This document shows positions 47,151 to 59,285 of a stretch of DNA of 64,000 nt, in pieces. Position 1 is the first letter of the stretch, and every line of letters starts with the position of its first letter. The position numbers and the translations under genes were made by a program. This stretch comes from Anopheles merus. Lineage: Eukaryota; Arthropoda; Insecta; Diptera; Culicidae. The DNA is taken from contig NC_054083.1 in the NCBI RefSeq assembly GCF_017562075.2, positions 37,307,755 through 37,371,754 of the forward strand, given 5' to 3'. The notes beneath the pieces are model-generated. The model made no database searches, had not been told where the DNA came from, and worked only from the letters and a program-made list of their open reading frames with translations.

Positions 47151-50100
47151 TAAGTAAATCTTCATTTGTAGCAACGAAAAAGATCATTACCATTAGTCGG
47201 GAAGTGGGAAAAAAAGGCAGCAATGCTATAATGAATTACTCTCTCCAACATCCGGCTGTTTAAATTAGCTCGACGACTACACCAAAAACAAAACCACACT
47301 AACGAATGAGAAGAATCTCTATTTGGTCATTGGGCTGGCTTCAATATAATTCCTTTCCGGGCGGATTTTGTCATTCACAGCTGCCAAAAGACAATAGAAC
47401 GTGTTAGATAATGTTATGATGCTAATATGAAGTCTGTTGATTGAAAACAAACCCGTTATGTAAAAATTACGACAGTAGCAAACATGAAATGCACAATTCA
47501 AAGCAACTACACACGATTCCTATTCAAAGAACCAAGACATTACTATAACTTTAATTCATATCTTGATTTCAAAATGTACAACATTCAATTCAATATTCTA
47601 TTTTACGAAGAGCTTAGAAGTTAGACACAATTTAGTAACACGTGTGACCAATCTCCCAGTACTCAAAACAATTAATATTCTCCAAGATCTATGATACAAA
47701 TCAAACCGTAGACTTAGAAATCATCTATTGATAAAAAAATTGACTTAAAAGGTCCAAGCCTAAAAATAAGGCAAACGAAAACGCCTACAACCCTCTTGAC
47801 TGCTCTATTTTGCAATCGTAACCAGCACAATCGGAAGCAATAGTTTTCGTTTCGTTACAAAAAAAACGCATCTTTCTTTCGCTTCTTCTCACCGACGCTA
47901 TACACAACAATGATGTTTAACACAACGAGTGCGGGAGAGATACTTCCTCCGTGCCATAACAACTCGTTCAGACAGCAACGTTCGCGCGTTTCCACCCTAC
48001 GCGCGCCGCGGGTTGTGCTTTTTTTGTCTTCTTTCTCTCATTCAATTGCTCTGTTTGAGGCCCTTACTCCGATCATTATGTTCCACATTATGCTGTACAC
48101 ATCGCACACGTACGTCTTGCCTTTCCATCCCACACCCTGGGGGCGTCCATATCAATGCGAAACCTCTTTCACCGAGTGTGCATGGGGAAGCGAAACCGAA
48201 GAAGAAATATTGTGGCGCTACGACGGAAAAGGCAAATCATTCCCTTCCGAAGAACTACTACGAGTACTGCCACAGCTTCGCTCCACAGATGAGTGAAAAT
48301 GAAAGTATGAGGAGAAAAATTGGCGCAAAACCGGAAAATTAACCAGTGCACTGCTCCCCCCTCAAGGGGAATCGGTTAGAGAACAGCTGAAGTGAACCAC
48401 ATTACAGCGGTACAGTAGCGCTTCTTTTGCTTGAAGTGTATTGAGCTAAGCAACTAAGGATTGTTGATTAGTAGCTTAAATCCAAGGGTGACCTTTATAA
48501 AACTGCTATTAGAGTAACTCTGGATTAACAACATTAAGACATTACCTGTTAATAATAAGATATTACATTTTTGAAACACATGAAAAAATAGCTAACTTTA
48601 TAAGACTCAAGATAGTTCCATTTTTCACATCGCTGGACCCCGCCGTTGAACTTGACCCACTTCAAACTTTCGACCATCAACAAAAATCACACATGTAAAT
48701 AGCCAAAAATTTCTCTTTTTTCACGATTCTTGCTACCTGCCGCTGCCTCAGGAAAGTTTCTTCCGAAACATGTCGGTGTCGGTCGATGCTTCTTCCCACG
48801 GAAGCATGTTGTTACAAGTCCCCGAACAGACCCGAGGTATTTGTTAAACACAAGCGCTTGACACACACGTTGTTTGGCAGGATGTAAACGACGACGTAAA
48901 CCCCCTTTGCTATTCATACCAACCAAGAGGGAACTATATTTTTTCCAGAGAAATTAAACCGTCTCAGTCAATGTCAACTAAAAGCTTAAACGTTACAATT
49001 AACGGCGGAAGGAAACTCCGAAGACAACATTTTGGAAAACAGGTACAACGTTTAATCAGATTGTTCATAAGAAATAATAAGAGAGAGAATGGCTGAGCTT
49101 GGAATAGATGTTCAGACAATTTTTAAATGAAATGTTCCAATTTTTACGTTTCCGAGGGAATAAGTAACATACAAAAATGCTTTAAAATAAATACCAAAAT
49201 ACTTTTTAATTCCAGCAACAGCTTCAACTAACACACAAAAGATAAACAATTTCCAAAAGCGTATCGAAAATGCGACAACAATGTGTTCGTTTTCTTATTT
49301 GGGATGAAAAGATCGTCCTCAATCGTTGCCGCAATAACTAACCTTCTCACTGTCCCTCATGGCGTTGTTGAGAGGGACCATCGTTTGGCAGTTGTAACCG
49401 TGCTGGCAAAACGAATCGATTCTATTTACATTCACCGACCGTTAAAATGGGCAAAACATGCACTTTTTCCAAGAGCAACAAGAGCAGCAGTTAGTTGCAC
49501 AATCTCCAATCGTTGTGAAGAATTTTGTTTGGAAAAAAGATTGCTGAATTGTCTATTTTTACCATTCAAAACACAAAATCCGCCAATTCGATTCAAGACG
49601 GTTTAATGACCTTAAAGATGGAACAGACGCATCGGGGGTAAAAAAGGAACTCGAACAAACAAATGCGCTGAAGTTGAGCAACTCACAAGCCCAGGTTTGA
49701 GGGCGTGTTGGGGATAGTTTACGGTGCCCAAAATGTGTAAACTATGCACAATTAAAGGTCACAGGCATGCCCAATACTTAGTCCAAACCAACACTTGTTG
49801 GAGTCTTGAAATATTGGAAAATATTGAGTAAAGATCTAACATTGAAAAACACTTTATTTCTTAATTTTGGGGCAGTTTTTTCTACTAACAAGATCAATAG
49901 ATGATTAATGATTCTCTTAGCTTAATAAGAAACGTTTGACACGACGCATGGATGATGTTGCACTAATCAATAATCGAATGCGTGTGAGGCAACGGTACTC
50001 ACGCATTGCACCACTGCTTCAGTACCAAAAATGTACCACCTTCACCACACAGGCACGCACGCAGCACATCCGGATCACATTTCTGATGACGGAACGAGGC

Positions 50101-52287
50101 AACGAGCATCAAACATCGCCGTTGGTGCTGACCTTCGTAGGACGTTGCCACACCGCACGTCCGACAAGGGGTGCGGATGGGGGTCAAAGCAAGTGTGATC
50201 AAAATTCCTCAAGGGCTTTAAGCCTGATGCCTTCTTCCCATAATCCACGCGACCACAAGCTATTTTAAAAGCTCATATTTTTGTTATGGTTGCTTTCGTG
50301 CTGTCGCACCAACAGTAGCCAAAAAACATGTTTGGAGCAGAAGAAAACCATGAACGAGAAAGAAAAAACACGCTCGCTAACACACACACGCACACACTTT
50401 CCTTCACGATTTCGTCAAACACCGGATAAAGATGGCCACAAGGCAACAAAGGGGTGAGGTCTTTCGTCTTCAGAAAAAAAAACATTAACTCCATCTAAAA
50501 ACCATTATCAGTCGTAAAATGTTAACAAATATATGAGAAAGAGAGAGTGAAAAAACACACCACCAACAGGATATCCCAAACAGAAGCCGATAAGATCACC
50601 CCCAAAATAGCCCACAAAAGCGCCACAACTACTCGGTGTGTTTGTGGGTGGAAAAAAGGCATAATTTTAGCGCGTGGTGGCATATAAAGCGCGGCTCAAG
50701 ATAATCTTCTTCGACAGGCTCATCAATAATGGCGCTTTATCGAAGGAAGGTTGCGAGATACCTCCTTCCTGTCGAATTGTGTTCGCTTGCATGTTACGGT
50801 CCTTCCGCTCCTTCTCTTCAAGGCATGATATCATGTTCGACATCGAAAAGAAACTTTTGACGACTTTGTTCACACTACATAAATTATTAAAGCCATTAAA
50901 AACTGTTTCCGTTGACACCTGCCAACCATACTGGTGTTAGAAATCATACCGTAAATTGAAAACATGCAATCCAAATGACTTGAACATAATACGGTATGGT
51001 CCAGCAGCTTTGAGGCACCAAAACGGAAGCGGCCTAATAGTTCAGTGTCAAACATTGATTAACTATGCCCTCGTGGAATGATGTATACAAAAATAAACCA
51101 TTTTAAACAGATCGTGTCCATGATTGTATGTTGAATATCTTTTAAAATATCGCTCTTCTATAAATATCTTTTATAAAGCCTATCTGCGACACTTTTCAAA
51201 ATTATAGATGCTTACACAAAATCAGTAATAAGCAATAGTTCAATTTTGATTGGTAATAGTTACAGAAAAAAACAAAACAAAATTCTTCAATCGACCACCA
51301 ATGTGCCAAGGCTAGAGCACGCTACCACTGGCAATCAATTCGAAACACTGAATAGGAGAAGGAGATTGTGTGAGGAATGCACTTTCAGTGCCAAATTTTC
51401 ATCGGACCTGAAAATTCAATCGAACAGCACGTCGATTCATTCATTTGTTTTACCAGCCGCCCTTTTGTTATGCATGGCATTTTGTGCGTTTAGTGAAAAA
51501 GAGGGCCTTTCGCTGTACATGTACCTCCCAGAGCGAGGCGCTGCCATTTCTGTCAGCTGTCAGCGTCAAGATGGAGCCAAAAAAAAATAATAGTACAACA
51601 CACCCAACCGGAAACACAATCCCTCACCCCATCTTGCTGCAACCAAATCGGAGGAACTACAACCCTTTCCTCTTCTGTCGATTTGTTTCGAAACGAAACG
51701 GGGGAAAAAACCCCTCGGCTACCGAAAAATTTGGTCATCGCACCATCACCACCAAAGTTTGGAATTTGGGTTTTTCGGTGTTAATGGGGCGCCAACATCA
51801 GCACGAATTGGATGCACCACCGCGTCATCTGGTTGCCTGTGCAGGGGGAGGGGGTTAGGTGGCCCATGCGATCGGAATCATTCCCAGGAAAGGTGTTGAA
51901 GAGTGTCCGCACCCCCGCTGATATTGTATAGCATGATCGGGAACAACACGGTTTACACACACACGACTGCTGGTATCGCTTACAGTAGCAGCACAAAAAG
52001 GCAGATTTTATGTTTTAGTTAGTTTGATTTCAAAAATACATTTAAAAGAAGTATGAATGTACCGTTTGGATAAATATCGCGTTACTATCGATTTCTGAAT
52101 AACTTAGAAAACATATCTAGACGAAAGGGAAATGTAACAACACAGTGAAATTCCGATTCCTGCAAAATCGGAACCACTAATTCTGCCCTCCAGATCAACC
52201 AGACTAAAATCAGAATCAAACTGGGGTCGCATTCGCTCGGAGTCGATCATTGCCGAGCCGACATTCAATTTCGTTTAGTAGTTATCA

Positions 52288-52499
52288 TCTTTTTCTTTAG
52301 CCGGTCTCGTGGTACAGACATCAACTCGCACGACTTAACAACATGCCCGTCATGGGTTCAAGCCCCAAATGGACCGTGCCGCCATACGTAGGACTGAATA
52401 TTCTGCTATGAGGGGGTAATCCATAAGTCACTGAAGGCAAACCCCACAAGTGGGTACAGGCAGACCTTGACCGACAACGGCTATGGAGCCAAAAGAAAA
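52288..52499 (+). mobile_element. SINE200-like retroelement, second copy
   Basis: It has the same head (AGCCGGTCTCGTGGTACAG), B box (GGGTTCAAGCCCC) and body (GACCGTGCCGCCATACGTAG) as the copy at 2242, with scattered substitutions, and a degraded A-rich AAAAGAAAAA tail. AGTTATCA flanks it at 52280-52287 and 52500-52507, an 8-base exact target duplication that continues imperfectly. It lies between two blocks of a GGAGTC/GACTCC-rich repeat and may be nested in an older element. Confidence 0.87.
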
Positions 52500-52539
52500 A
52501 GTTATCACATTTGCTTTGCGCGGGTATTTCCTAAGAAGT

Positions 52540-52845
52540 CCTCTGTTTTTTAAGAATAGCGATAAGCGACGACAGTGATGCTGTGCGACACCATCCTTGC
52601 ACCGGCCATCTCGACACCGACGCTCGGACTATGACTATGATATCTCCGACACAGACTGACCCAGGCCGGTTCCAACTCTGGGCATCTTCGACTCCTGATG
52701 ACTCTGTCTCCGGATAATTCCGACTTCGACTCCGGACGACTCCAGACTACTCCGAAAGGCTCTGAATCTGGATAATACTGGTCAGACCTTCTTCAAGAGT
52801 TGATTCCTGAATTTTCAGAGTCGGATCGGAGTCGACTCCGGATTT
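52540..52845. repeat. Degenerate GACTCC/GGAGTC-rich repeat
   Basis: Many copies of GACTCC, GACTCT, TCCGACTTCGACTCCGGA and their complements occur without a fixed period. Near 52830 is the perfect palindrome CGGAGTCGACTCCG. A related block precedes the SINE at 52150-52262 (CGGAGTCGATCATTGCCGAG), so the SINE may have landed inside this repeat. It could be a decayed transposon or a simple-repeat expansion; no TIRs were found. Confidence 0.55.
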
Positions 52846-55800
52846 TTGGCCACTTTGCCTATCACTATACTCCATAGCATTTTGCATTTTGTTAGCCTTC
52901 TCTAACCAAACTGTAGGTCCCTTAAGAATTCGGCTTAGAGAGATTTCATTGTACATATAATAGTGATGAAATATTTTATTTTGTTATTATCTAAGGGCTT
53001 CGAAGCGCTCCCTTTCAACTGCGTACATTGATAAAACAAATCATATTCTTGAAACGAGAATTTCTAACCAGTATTTCCTTTGAGTGATGTTATAAAAATA
53101 CTCTAAATACTCTAATGCTCTATTTGAGCTGTCTTGAAACAATAAGAAAAAAACTAAAAAAGAATTATTTTTTTATTCAGGAGGTTTCGTTTGAAGTGAA
53201 ATCCCCAACAAAAGGCATAACCCATTCAGCCATAAAAGCTAAGGCTCTTTTGCCACCAACACCAATCTTCAGAATCCTTTCGCCCTTTCTAATAATTCAA
53301 AATAACACCGAACGACTCTAAAATAGGTTACTACTGTGAATTACAAAAAAATCACACAATAGCTATATTTTAAACGAGAAAAATAACATCACCTTCCTTT
53401 CACATCAACAGAAGAAGAAGCTATCTTATGAGAGAATGTGCCATAAATTCCGCACACTGCTAACCGCAAACGAAGAGCAGATCTACCACCCAACAACGTC
53501 CCATTGCCCAGACCCGAGCGATTGCTGATGACAGTCGGTGAGACCCAAAAGACATGGGAACAACACACTCACGCGCGCCTATTTTACATCGAAAATCACA
53601 CCCATCATCGAGCGACGGCACACGGTGTGCATGCGGAAATGAACGCCCGATGATGGGGTTTAAATTTCTTCTTTTTAACGTTGGGAACGGGGCAGCCTAT
53701 CAACCTATGTTCCAGATTTGTGCAAAACCCTTCCCCTACCGCAGCGTATGGATGCACCACACATTAACCATTCTCCGACATCGCGCGCGGGGCGTGGGAC
53801 GCGAAAGTCAGCCTAAATTCCGAAAACTTAAGGTGCAATCTATCGCGCTGGAGCATATTAGATTGTGTGCTGAAAATGGGTTGAGAAATTGGTTCATCGC
53901 CCCACACGCTACAGGCTACAACAAAACAGTTCACGGGGTGCATCATCGCCACCACCACACAGTATGCGGCGGCGCCCAGGTAATGTGATAAACACAATAG
54001 AACGTTGAAGCTGAGACCCATTTCTCAGCACTTAAGCACTGCTGCTGCGCTGATATCAAGAGCGGCTGTCAGGTGCCGAGGTGCATCTTGGTTGATGGTT
54101 GATGACGATCGTTTTGCAATAATTACAAGCCAAGTAATGGATACCCGCTAAATGCTCCAAAACTCGCCGAAACAATGCGCGGGAGCGGTGTATTCTTTGG
54201 GTGGAATCCATTTGTTTCTCACCCTCCACAAAAGCTCTGCACCGAAAAATGGTGCATCAGTGCTTGGCGCTCCTACTACCCCACTGAAAGAGGTGTAAGT
54301 GTGTGTGTTAGTATGTGAGCATAATCTTCCCCAGACAGTGCCCGTGGGGGTTCATAGAACATCACGAGCAACTGTAACAGCCAACGGCAACAATAATAGG
54401 CGCTTCAAATGTGGTTCATTGTTTCTCACAAGCTGCAAAATCTGGATTGATGGATTTTGCCACCACCCGCTCCCCCATCTCCTTATTACAAAGCTGAAAC
54501 AATCAAACCCTGAACTGCATCGCCACTGTTTTCCGCCACGACCACACAACAGAACAACAACGGAATGGCTGCTGCTAGGTGAAATGGATCGTAAAGATCA
54601 AAACCTAATTTCCAATACACGGACGGGGGTGGTGCCAACTGGCAGGAACTATTTAACGTTTCGAAATGGCTCATTAAACACCAAAGGCAAGCGAAGAGAT
54701 GGCAGCCAGCCAGCACCCGCGCACTTCTGGAACGATTCATCCGCGGGCAAAGTCACACGTGTGGCTCGCGGGCGAAGCTTCTTCGATTGCAAAGTAAAAT
54801 AATACTCAGCCGCGAATCAATTCAAATACTTACAGCACCACACACACACCTATCAATTACAGTGCGCCCCGGGGGAGATCTTTCTAACGGAAGAATCGGT
54901 TTCTTTTGCACCGGGAATAGAATGCCGAGAAAGGTGGTGCCGCCGCGCACCAACCAAACGGTACTTTCTGTTTTTGCACTTTGCTCTTTCACGTTCCGTT
55001 CATTTTCCTCTTGGCATTGATTTCCATTGAATTTTCCACCTAAAAACAATACAGAATAGAGGCAAAAGGGGGAAATAGTGTACAGCTGATTTAGAGGCAG
55101 AGTAGAAATGCAATGTCTAAACGCATACGTCCGACCGGGGATAATCTGCAACAACAAAACGGTACAGGCAATTCATGGACCGACCGGGCAATGATCAATA
55201 CATCACACACCATTTCCGTTGGTGAGAAGCAGGGGGTAATACGGTACGAGAAAAAGGAAAGAATCTCCCGAAAGGAAACACAATCCCCCCCTCGGCAGGG
55301 AATCAAACGAATGGGTTCCGCGTTTGGAAAAATTATCCACCCACCGAGTAAGAGTACTACAATTGAATTCGAAACAAAACAAAAAGCTCTCCTCCCGGAC
55401 AGGAGGAAAAACCAGAAAAAGCCATCCTCTCTCATGCCACCCCATGGCCACAAGATTTGTGCTTTATCTTCCTGTCCCGCAGCGCGAGCAAGTGGAGCAT
55501 AACCGAAAGAGCGTCTCTTTTGGATCGCTAATTTCTTTCTTCCCTTGGCGCGCCCCGATGCTGCTGGCGGCGTGCCGGAATGTGCCGCTGCCATTCGAAT
55601 GCTGAATGCAGGGCAGATGATGATGGTGATGATGCGGACGTAAAATGTGTACGTTTGTGTGCTGAATTGTATGCCACACGTGTGTTACGTTTGCACCATT
55701 GTAGCAGCAGGTTAACAACAATAACCTTTCCTCTCTCTCTCGTGTTTTAGTGGTGTTTCCTTCCTCACTGCAGTTGGTGCTTTCGCGAAGAAGGAAAACA

Positions 55801-56537
55801 CACTCGGGAACCACCGAATACAGTTATTGTATCGACCGGTGATTGGTAGCTTCAACTACATATCCACAGATAGGTTTGAATTTGCTATCTCTTTATCCAG
55901 TTTCCGCTGCGATTGAATTGCGATTTATGATCATTTCAGTATAACTTAAATAAGCGTTTCTCGGCAGCTAAAACAGATATGAAAAGATAAGATGAACAAT
56001 AAACACAGTAATGTAGTATTAAAACTAATAAAGAGAGTCGTTTTTAATATTGAATACTTAGATTACGATTACATCTACCAGAAATATTCAACCCATCTCT
56101 ATCCTGAATTGTTGACAGCTCACTAACAAATACAATGTTCTTCACACATGAAAAACTTTCGAACACGAAAAGGTACTTCAACATAACCAGATTCCATGAA
56201 AGGTAGTCTCGATGACAAGGGGCAACAAACTATCTACTGCTTAGTATTTGTATGTTGAAATCATTGAGCACGTTCCATATAACTAGGAAGAATAGCACAC
56301 TCCCAGGGAATGCCTTACCTACGTCGGAAGCCATACGGATCTACTTTGCACGCGCTACCCAACAAAAAGAATTTCAAACACACATGCACATGCTCGCGGA
56401 ATAATTTAACATTAATAAAGCTCAAACAAAAACATTAGCTGCAATCATTCTTTTTATATTTTGGCTTTTGGTAAAAAAAACGGAAAAAAGGAACAAGAAG
56501 TAAAGAGTACTCTTTTTTTATTTTCTTGCGTTACAAC
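52846..56537. other. No confident gene
   Basis: AT-rich DNA; overlapping open frames at 53554-53988, 54299-54802 and 55091-55594 lie in GC-richer patches, have no domain and no consistent splice pattern. Confidence 0.5.
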
Positions 56538-56539
56538 TA

Positions 56540-56907
56540 CAGTAGATGACCGCTAACTGAGAGGTAAACAAGCTCCAGTTAACAAACAATGTTCGCTAAA
56601 TGGAGTGACGTTTCTATGGATTGATTGTTTTGATTGGCGTTGACTGGAATAAACATACCAAACTTTGTTTTCATTTATGTTGATATAAAGTATAGTAATT
56701 CGTGTATTAACATAAATTAATAGCAGACGTAGGCAAAAGAAACCTAAATTTGTTTGAAAAATGCACGTTTGCGACAAATTTCTCTTCATGAGATTCCGGA
56801 TGTTTCATGTTTTGACGTTTAAGTGTTCGTTAACTGAGAATCAATCCAGTTAGCGAATCGCAAGTTAAAAAGCAGTTAAAACACATCCAGTTAGCGGTCA
56901 CCTACTG
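56540..56907. mobile_element. Second TA-flanked MITE, different family
   Basis: The element is 368 bases. The left end is CAGTAGATGACCGCTAACTG and the right end read inward is CAGTAGGTGACCGCTAACTG, one mismatch in 20. TA flanks it at 56538-56539 and 56908-56909. Subterminal copies of CCAGTTAGCG and CAGTTAA lie in the last 90 bases, and related CTCCAGTTAAC in the first 60. There is no transposase frame. The CAG start and TA duplication again suggest a pogo/Tigger-like Tc1/mariner origin, but the TIR is unrelated to that of the 25647 element. Confidence 0.85.
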
Positions 56908-56909
56908 TA

Positions 56910-58176
56910 CATATGGAATAGGAGCGTTGGTATATACGTGACTGGATATAAAACCTTATCGACAAAATACTCGTAAGACAATATAAGACATTACAGCTTA
57001 TAATATTCAAAATAATAAATATCCCATAATTTTCCAATATTAAAACAAAAGATAAGCTCATAATTTATTACCTATTTATGTCTGTAAATAAATCTGGCAA
57101 AACATTTTTTTATTAAAAAAAAATCCAACCGCCACACAGTTATAGTAAGCTCCTCATAACCAACGGCTTACAAGCAACAGCACCCATTGGCAAACCATCA
57201 TCATGGCACCTAGGATTAGCAACATTAATTAATCCTCCCGCCAAAGCCGCAAATAATGCCCAATCAAATCGATCAACGAGCGCAGCAAATGCGGTAGTAC
57301 AGTTCACGCCGAGCGGGGCGAAGAAGCAACTGCGGGGATAAAATTCGCTTATGAAAAAGTGTAAGTCATGAACGCACAGAAAAAAAAAACATTAGCAAGT
57401 GCAATTAATGAATGCACTTTTATGCATGAACATCCACTGCACAGCTGCCTCGCCTCATCGCCATTTAACCCCACTGTGCTGCCTGTGCTTCACCACGCAC
57501 CATGCCGATTAATAGCAAAAAACAGAAACAGCATACCCAATCAAGATCACTTTTGCTTTCTGAAGTAGTGGTGAGGGTTTTGTGAGGTTTTTTTCTCCTC
57601 CAAGAGGAAACCCCGTCTACCTTGCGGCGGCTACACACAACAAGCTCAACGAAAGTTTCGCTAGATGCATAGAAGTTGCATATATGCGTACGCGGTTTTT
57701 TTATTGCTAGTTAACATACGCGCCCACACGGCCCACACCGTGGTGTCGATCGTATGATTGGCGCCAAAGGATTGATGTACGCGCTGAAGGAGGCGTCGAG
57801 AGCATTTAATTGCCTTTTTTAAATGAAATACGATTAATCGTTCCACTCAAGTATGACAAAAAAGGGGGGCCGCCGCCAATAACCATTACCTTAGCCTGAG
57901 GTTCAAACACATAAATTTTGCCTGCTTGCATGTGTAGGCGAACGGTATTAAGTGTAAAATATCATCAATCCTGCTTGAGGGGTTACTCAGGATAATTCGG
58001 AAAATAATTTCATTTATTTTTTTATACAAAAAGATTCTAAAAATATTGCAGGCTATTCGCATAATTTAATTTTTTGTTAAAAATAGCCTTCAAAACGTTA
58101 TTATTCATACCATCCTGGCCATAATATTTAAATACCTTTGTGCTTAAAATTCTGAAAGCTTCTCCCTTTCCCACAG
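56910..58176. other. No gene seen
   Basis: Very AT-rich to about 57120, then ordinary intergenic-like sequence. Confidence 0.5.
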
Positions 58177-58393
58177 GCTTCCATTAAATGCACCAAACCG
58201 TTATGATCACCGTATTCCATCAATTTGGCAACGCCGAGAGCCTGCGCAGAGCGATGCATTGCAGCATCATGCAGGCATTTTGCCACTGGCACGAGGAGAC
58301 ACGAATGTGCATTCAATCGAAAAGGACGTACCGTACTCGCACCGGCCTCCTCAGGCAATGGGGACCTCCCCTTTGTGTATGTGCGCTGTGTAA
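58177..58393 (+). CDS. Weak candidate terminal exon after a strong acceptor
   Basis: CTTCTCCCTTTCCCACAG is a textbook acceptor. One frame then stays open for 71 codons to TAA, starting LPLNAPNRYDHRIPSIWQRR. A minus-strand frame over the same bases (AKCLHDAAMHRSAQALGVAK, LMEYGDHNGLVHLMEACGKG) has a faint ankyrin-like look but no good splice sites. At most one can be real. Confidence 0.15.
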
Positions 58394-59030
58394 CACCGTT
58401 CCATGATGGCTAATCGAGTTTTCGATCGGAAAAAGCTTTTACCAAAAAAAAACACTAACAAGTTTTTAATAGGACAGTAACCGGACTGATTGGTGCTGTG
58501 ACGGATATGACTGAAGCTATTTTATTGCACCTTGCATTCTGATCATTCTTATGAACTTCATACTTTTGGGTTTTACCGCTGATAACATTTGGTGGGCATT
58601 GCAACAGAACGTTTAAAAAGTTGTTTTAAAGAACATTTGAATTCCAAACTTAATGGTATGATATTCCGGTGATGGGGTACGTGGATAATTATTTCATCCA
58701 AAAGGTAAACAATTTTACTCCACCGAAGTACACCATTCAAAAAGGGGAAATCATTCCGCTCCATTCAACTTCCGCTTTGCGCTTTCCACGCGTCGTGAAC
58801 CTCGTGAGGAAGTAAAAAACCCAAAACACACAAACGCATAGAATGTCACGAATTGAGTGAGAGAAGAAAAAAACACACTCCATACCGTGCTACAAAAGAG
58901 ATACACTGCATGAATGACAAAAAAGGGCTACTACACCACGACCATGTAAGCAGCGAGCAACAAAGGTTAGGCTTTTTAACGAGAGCCGGATGAACGACGC
59001 TCATAACCGGGGGTGCGCGCACGTTGCCAG

Positions 59031-59051
59031 GCAGCAGCAGCAGCAGCAGCA
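59031..59051 (+). repeat. (GCA)n trinucleotide repeat
   Basis: Seven GCA units. It is not inside a supported coding frame; the overlapping minus frame would read it as leucines. Confidence 0.95.
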
Positions 59052-59210
59052 TATAATGAAGCGTAGAATATTCACGGTGCATGAAACGGCGCAGCGGCGG
59101 CAACGAAAGCCTTTCCCTCTCGTATAGTGCGCGCGTTAGTGTCTCGTCATCGCTCTGGCGGCACACTCCCACCCGCCGTTTGTTGTTCGTTACCTTTGCT
59201 TTACTTGCAG

Positions 59211-59285
59211 GTGGTGCTGTATTTAAAACCGATACGCCGACACGATGAAAATGCACCACCATCGATCGCGGTGTGTTTGTCGTGA
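59211..59285 (+). CDS. Weak candidate short exon after a strong acceptor
   Basis: The acceptor CCTTTGCTTTACTTGCAG is followed by 24 open codons in phase 0, VVLYLKPIRRHDENAPPSIA and on to VCLS, then TGA. A CpG-rich segment with a seven-unit CAG run lies just upstream. Too short to judge as protein. Confidence 0.13.
   Translation: MVLYLKPIRRHDENAPPSIAVCLS

Larger units (their letters stand above)
40696..52279. other. No confident gene
   Basis: AT-rich, with a GC- and CpG-richer block at 43850-44660 that could be regulatory; three minus frames are open there because of composition. CA runs occur at 42280, 42641 and 50381. Confidence 0.5.

Noticed and set aside
58846..59262. Minus-strand frame of 138 codons with a leucine run
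   Set aside because: The leucines come from the CAG repeat and the rest lacks protein-like pattern.
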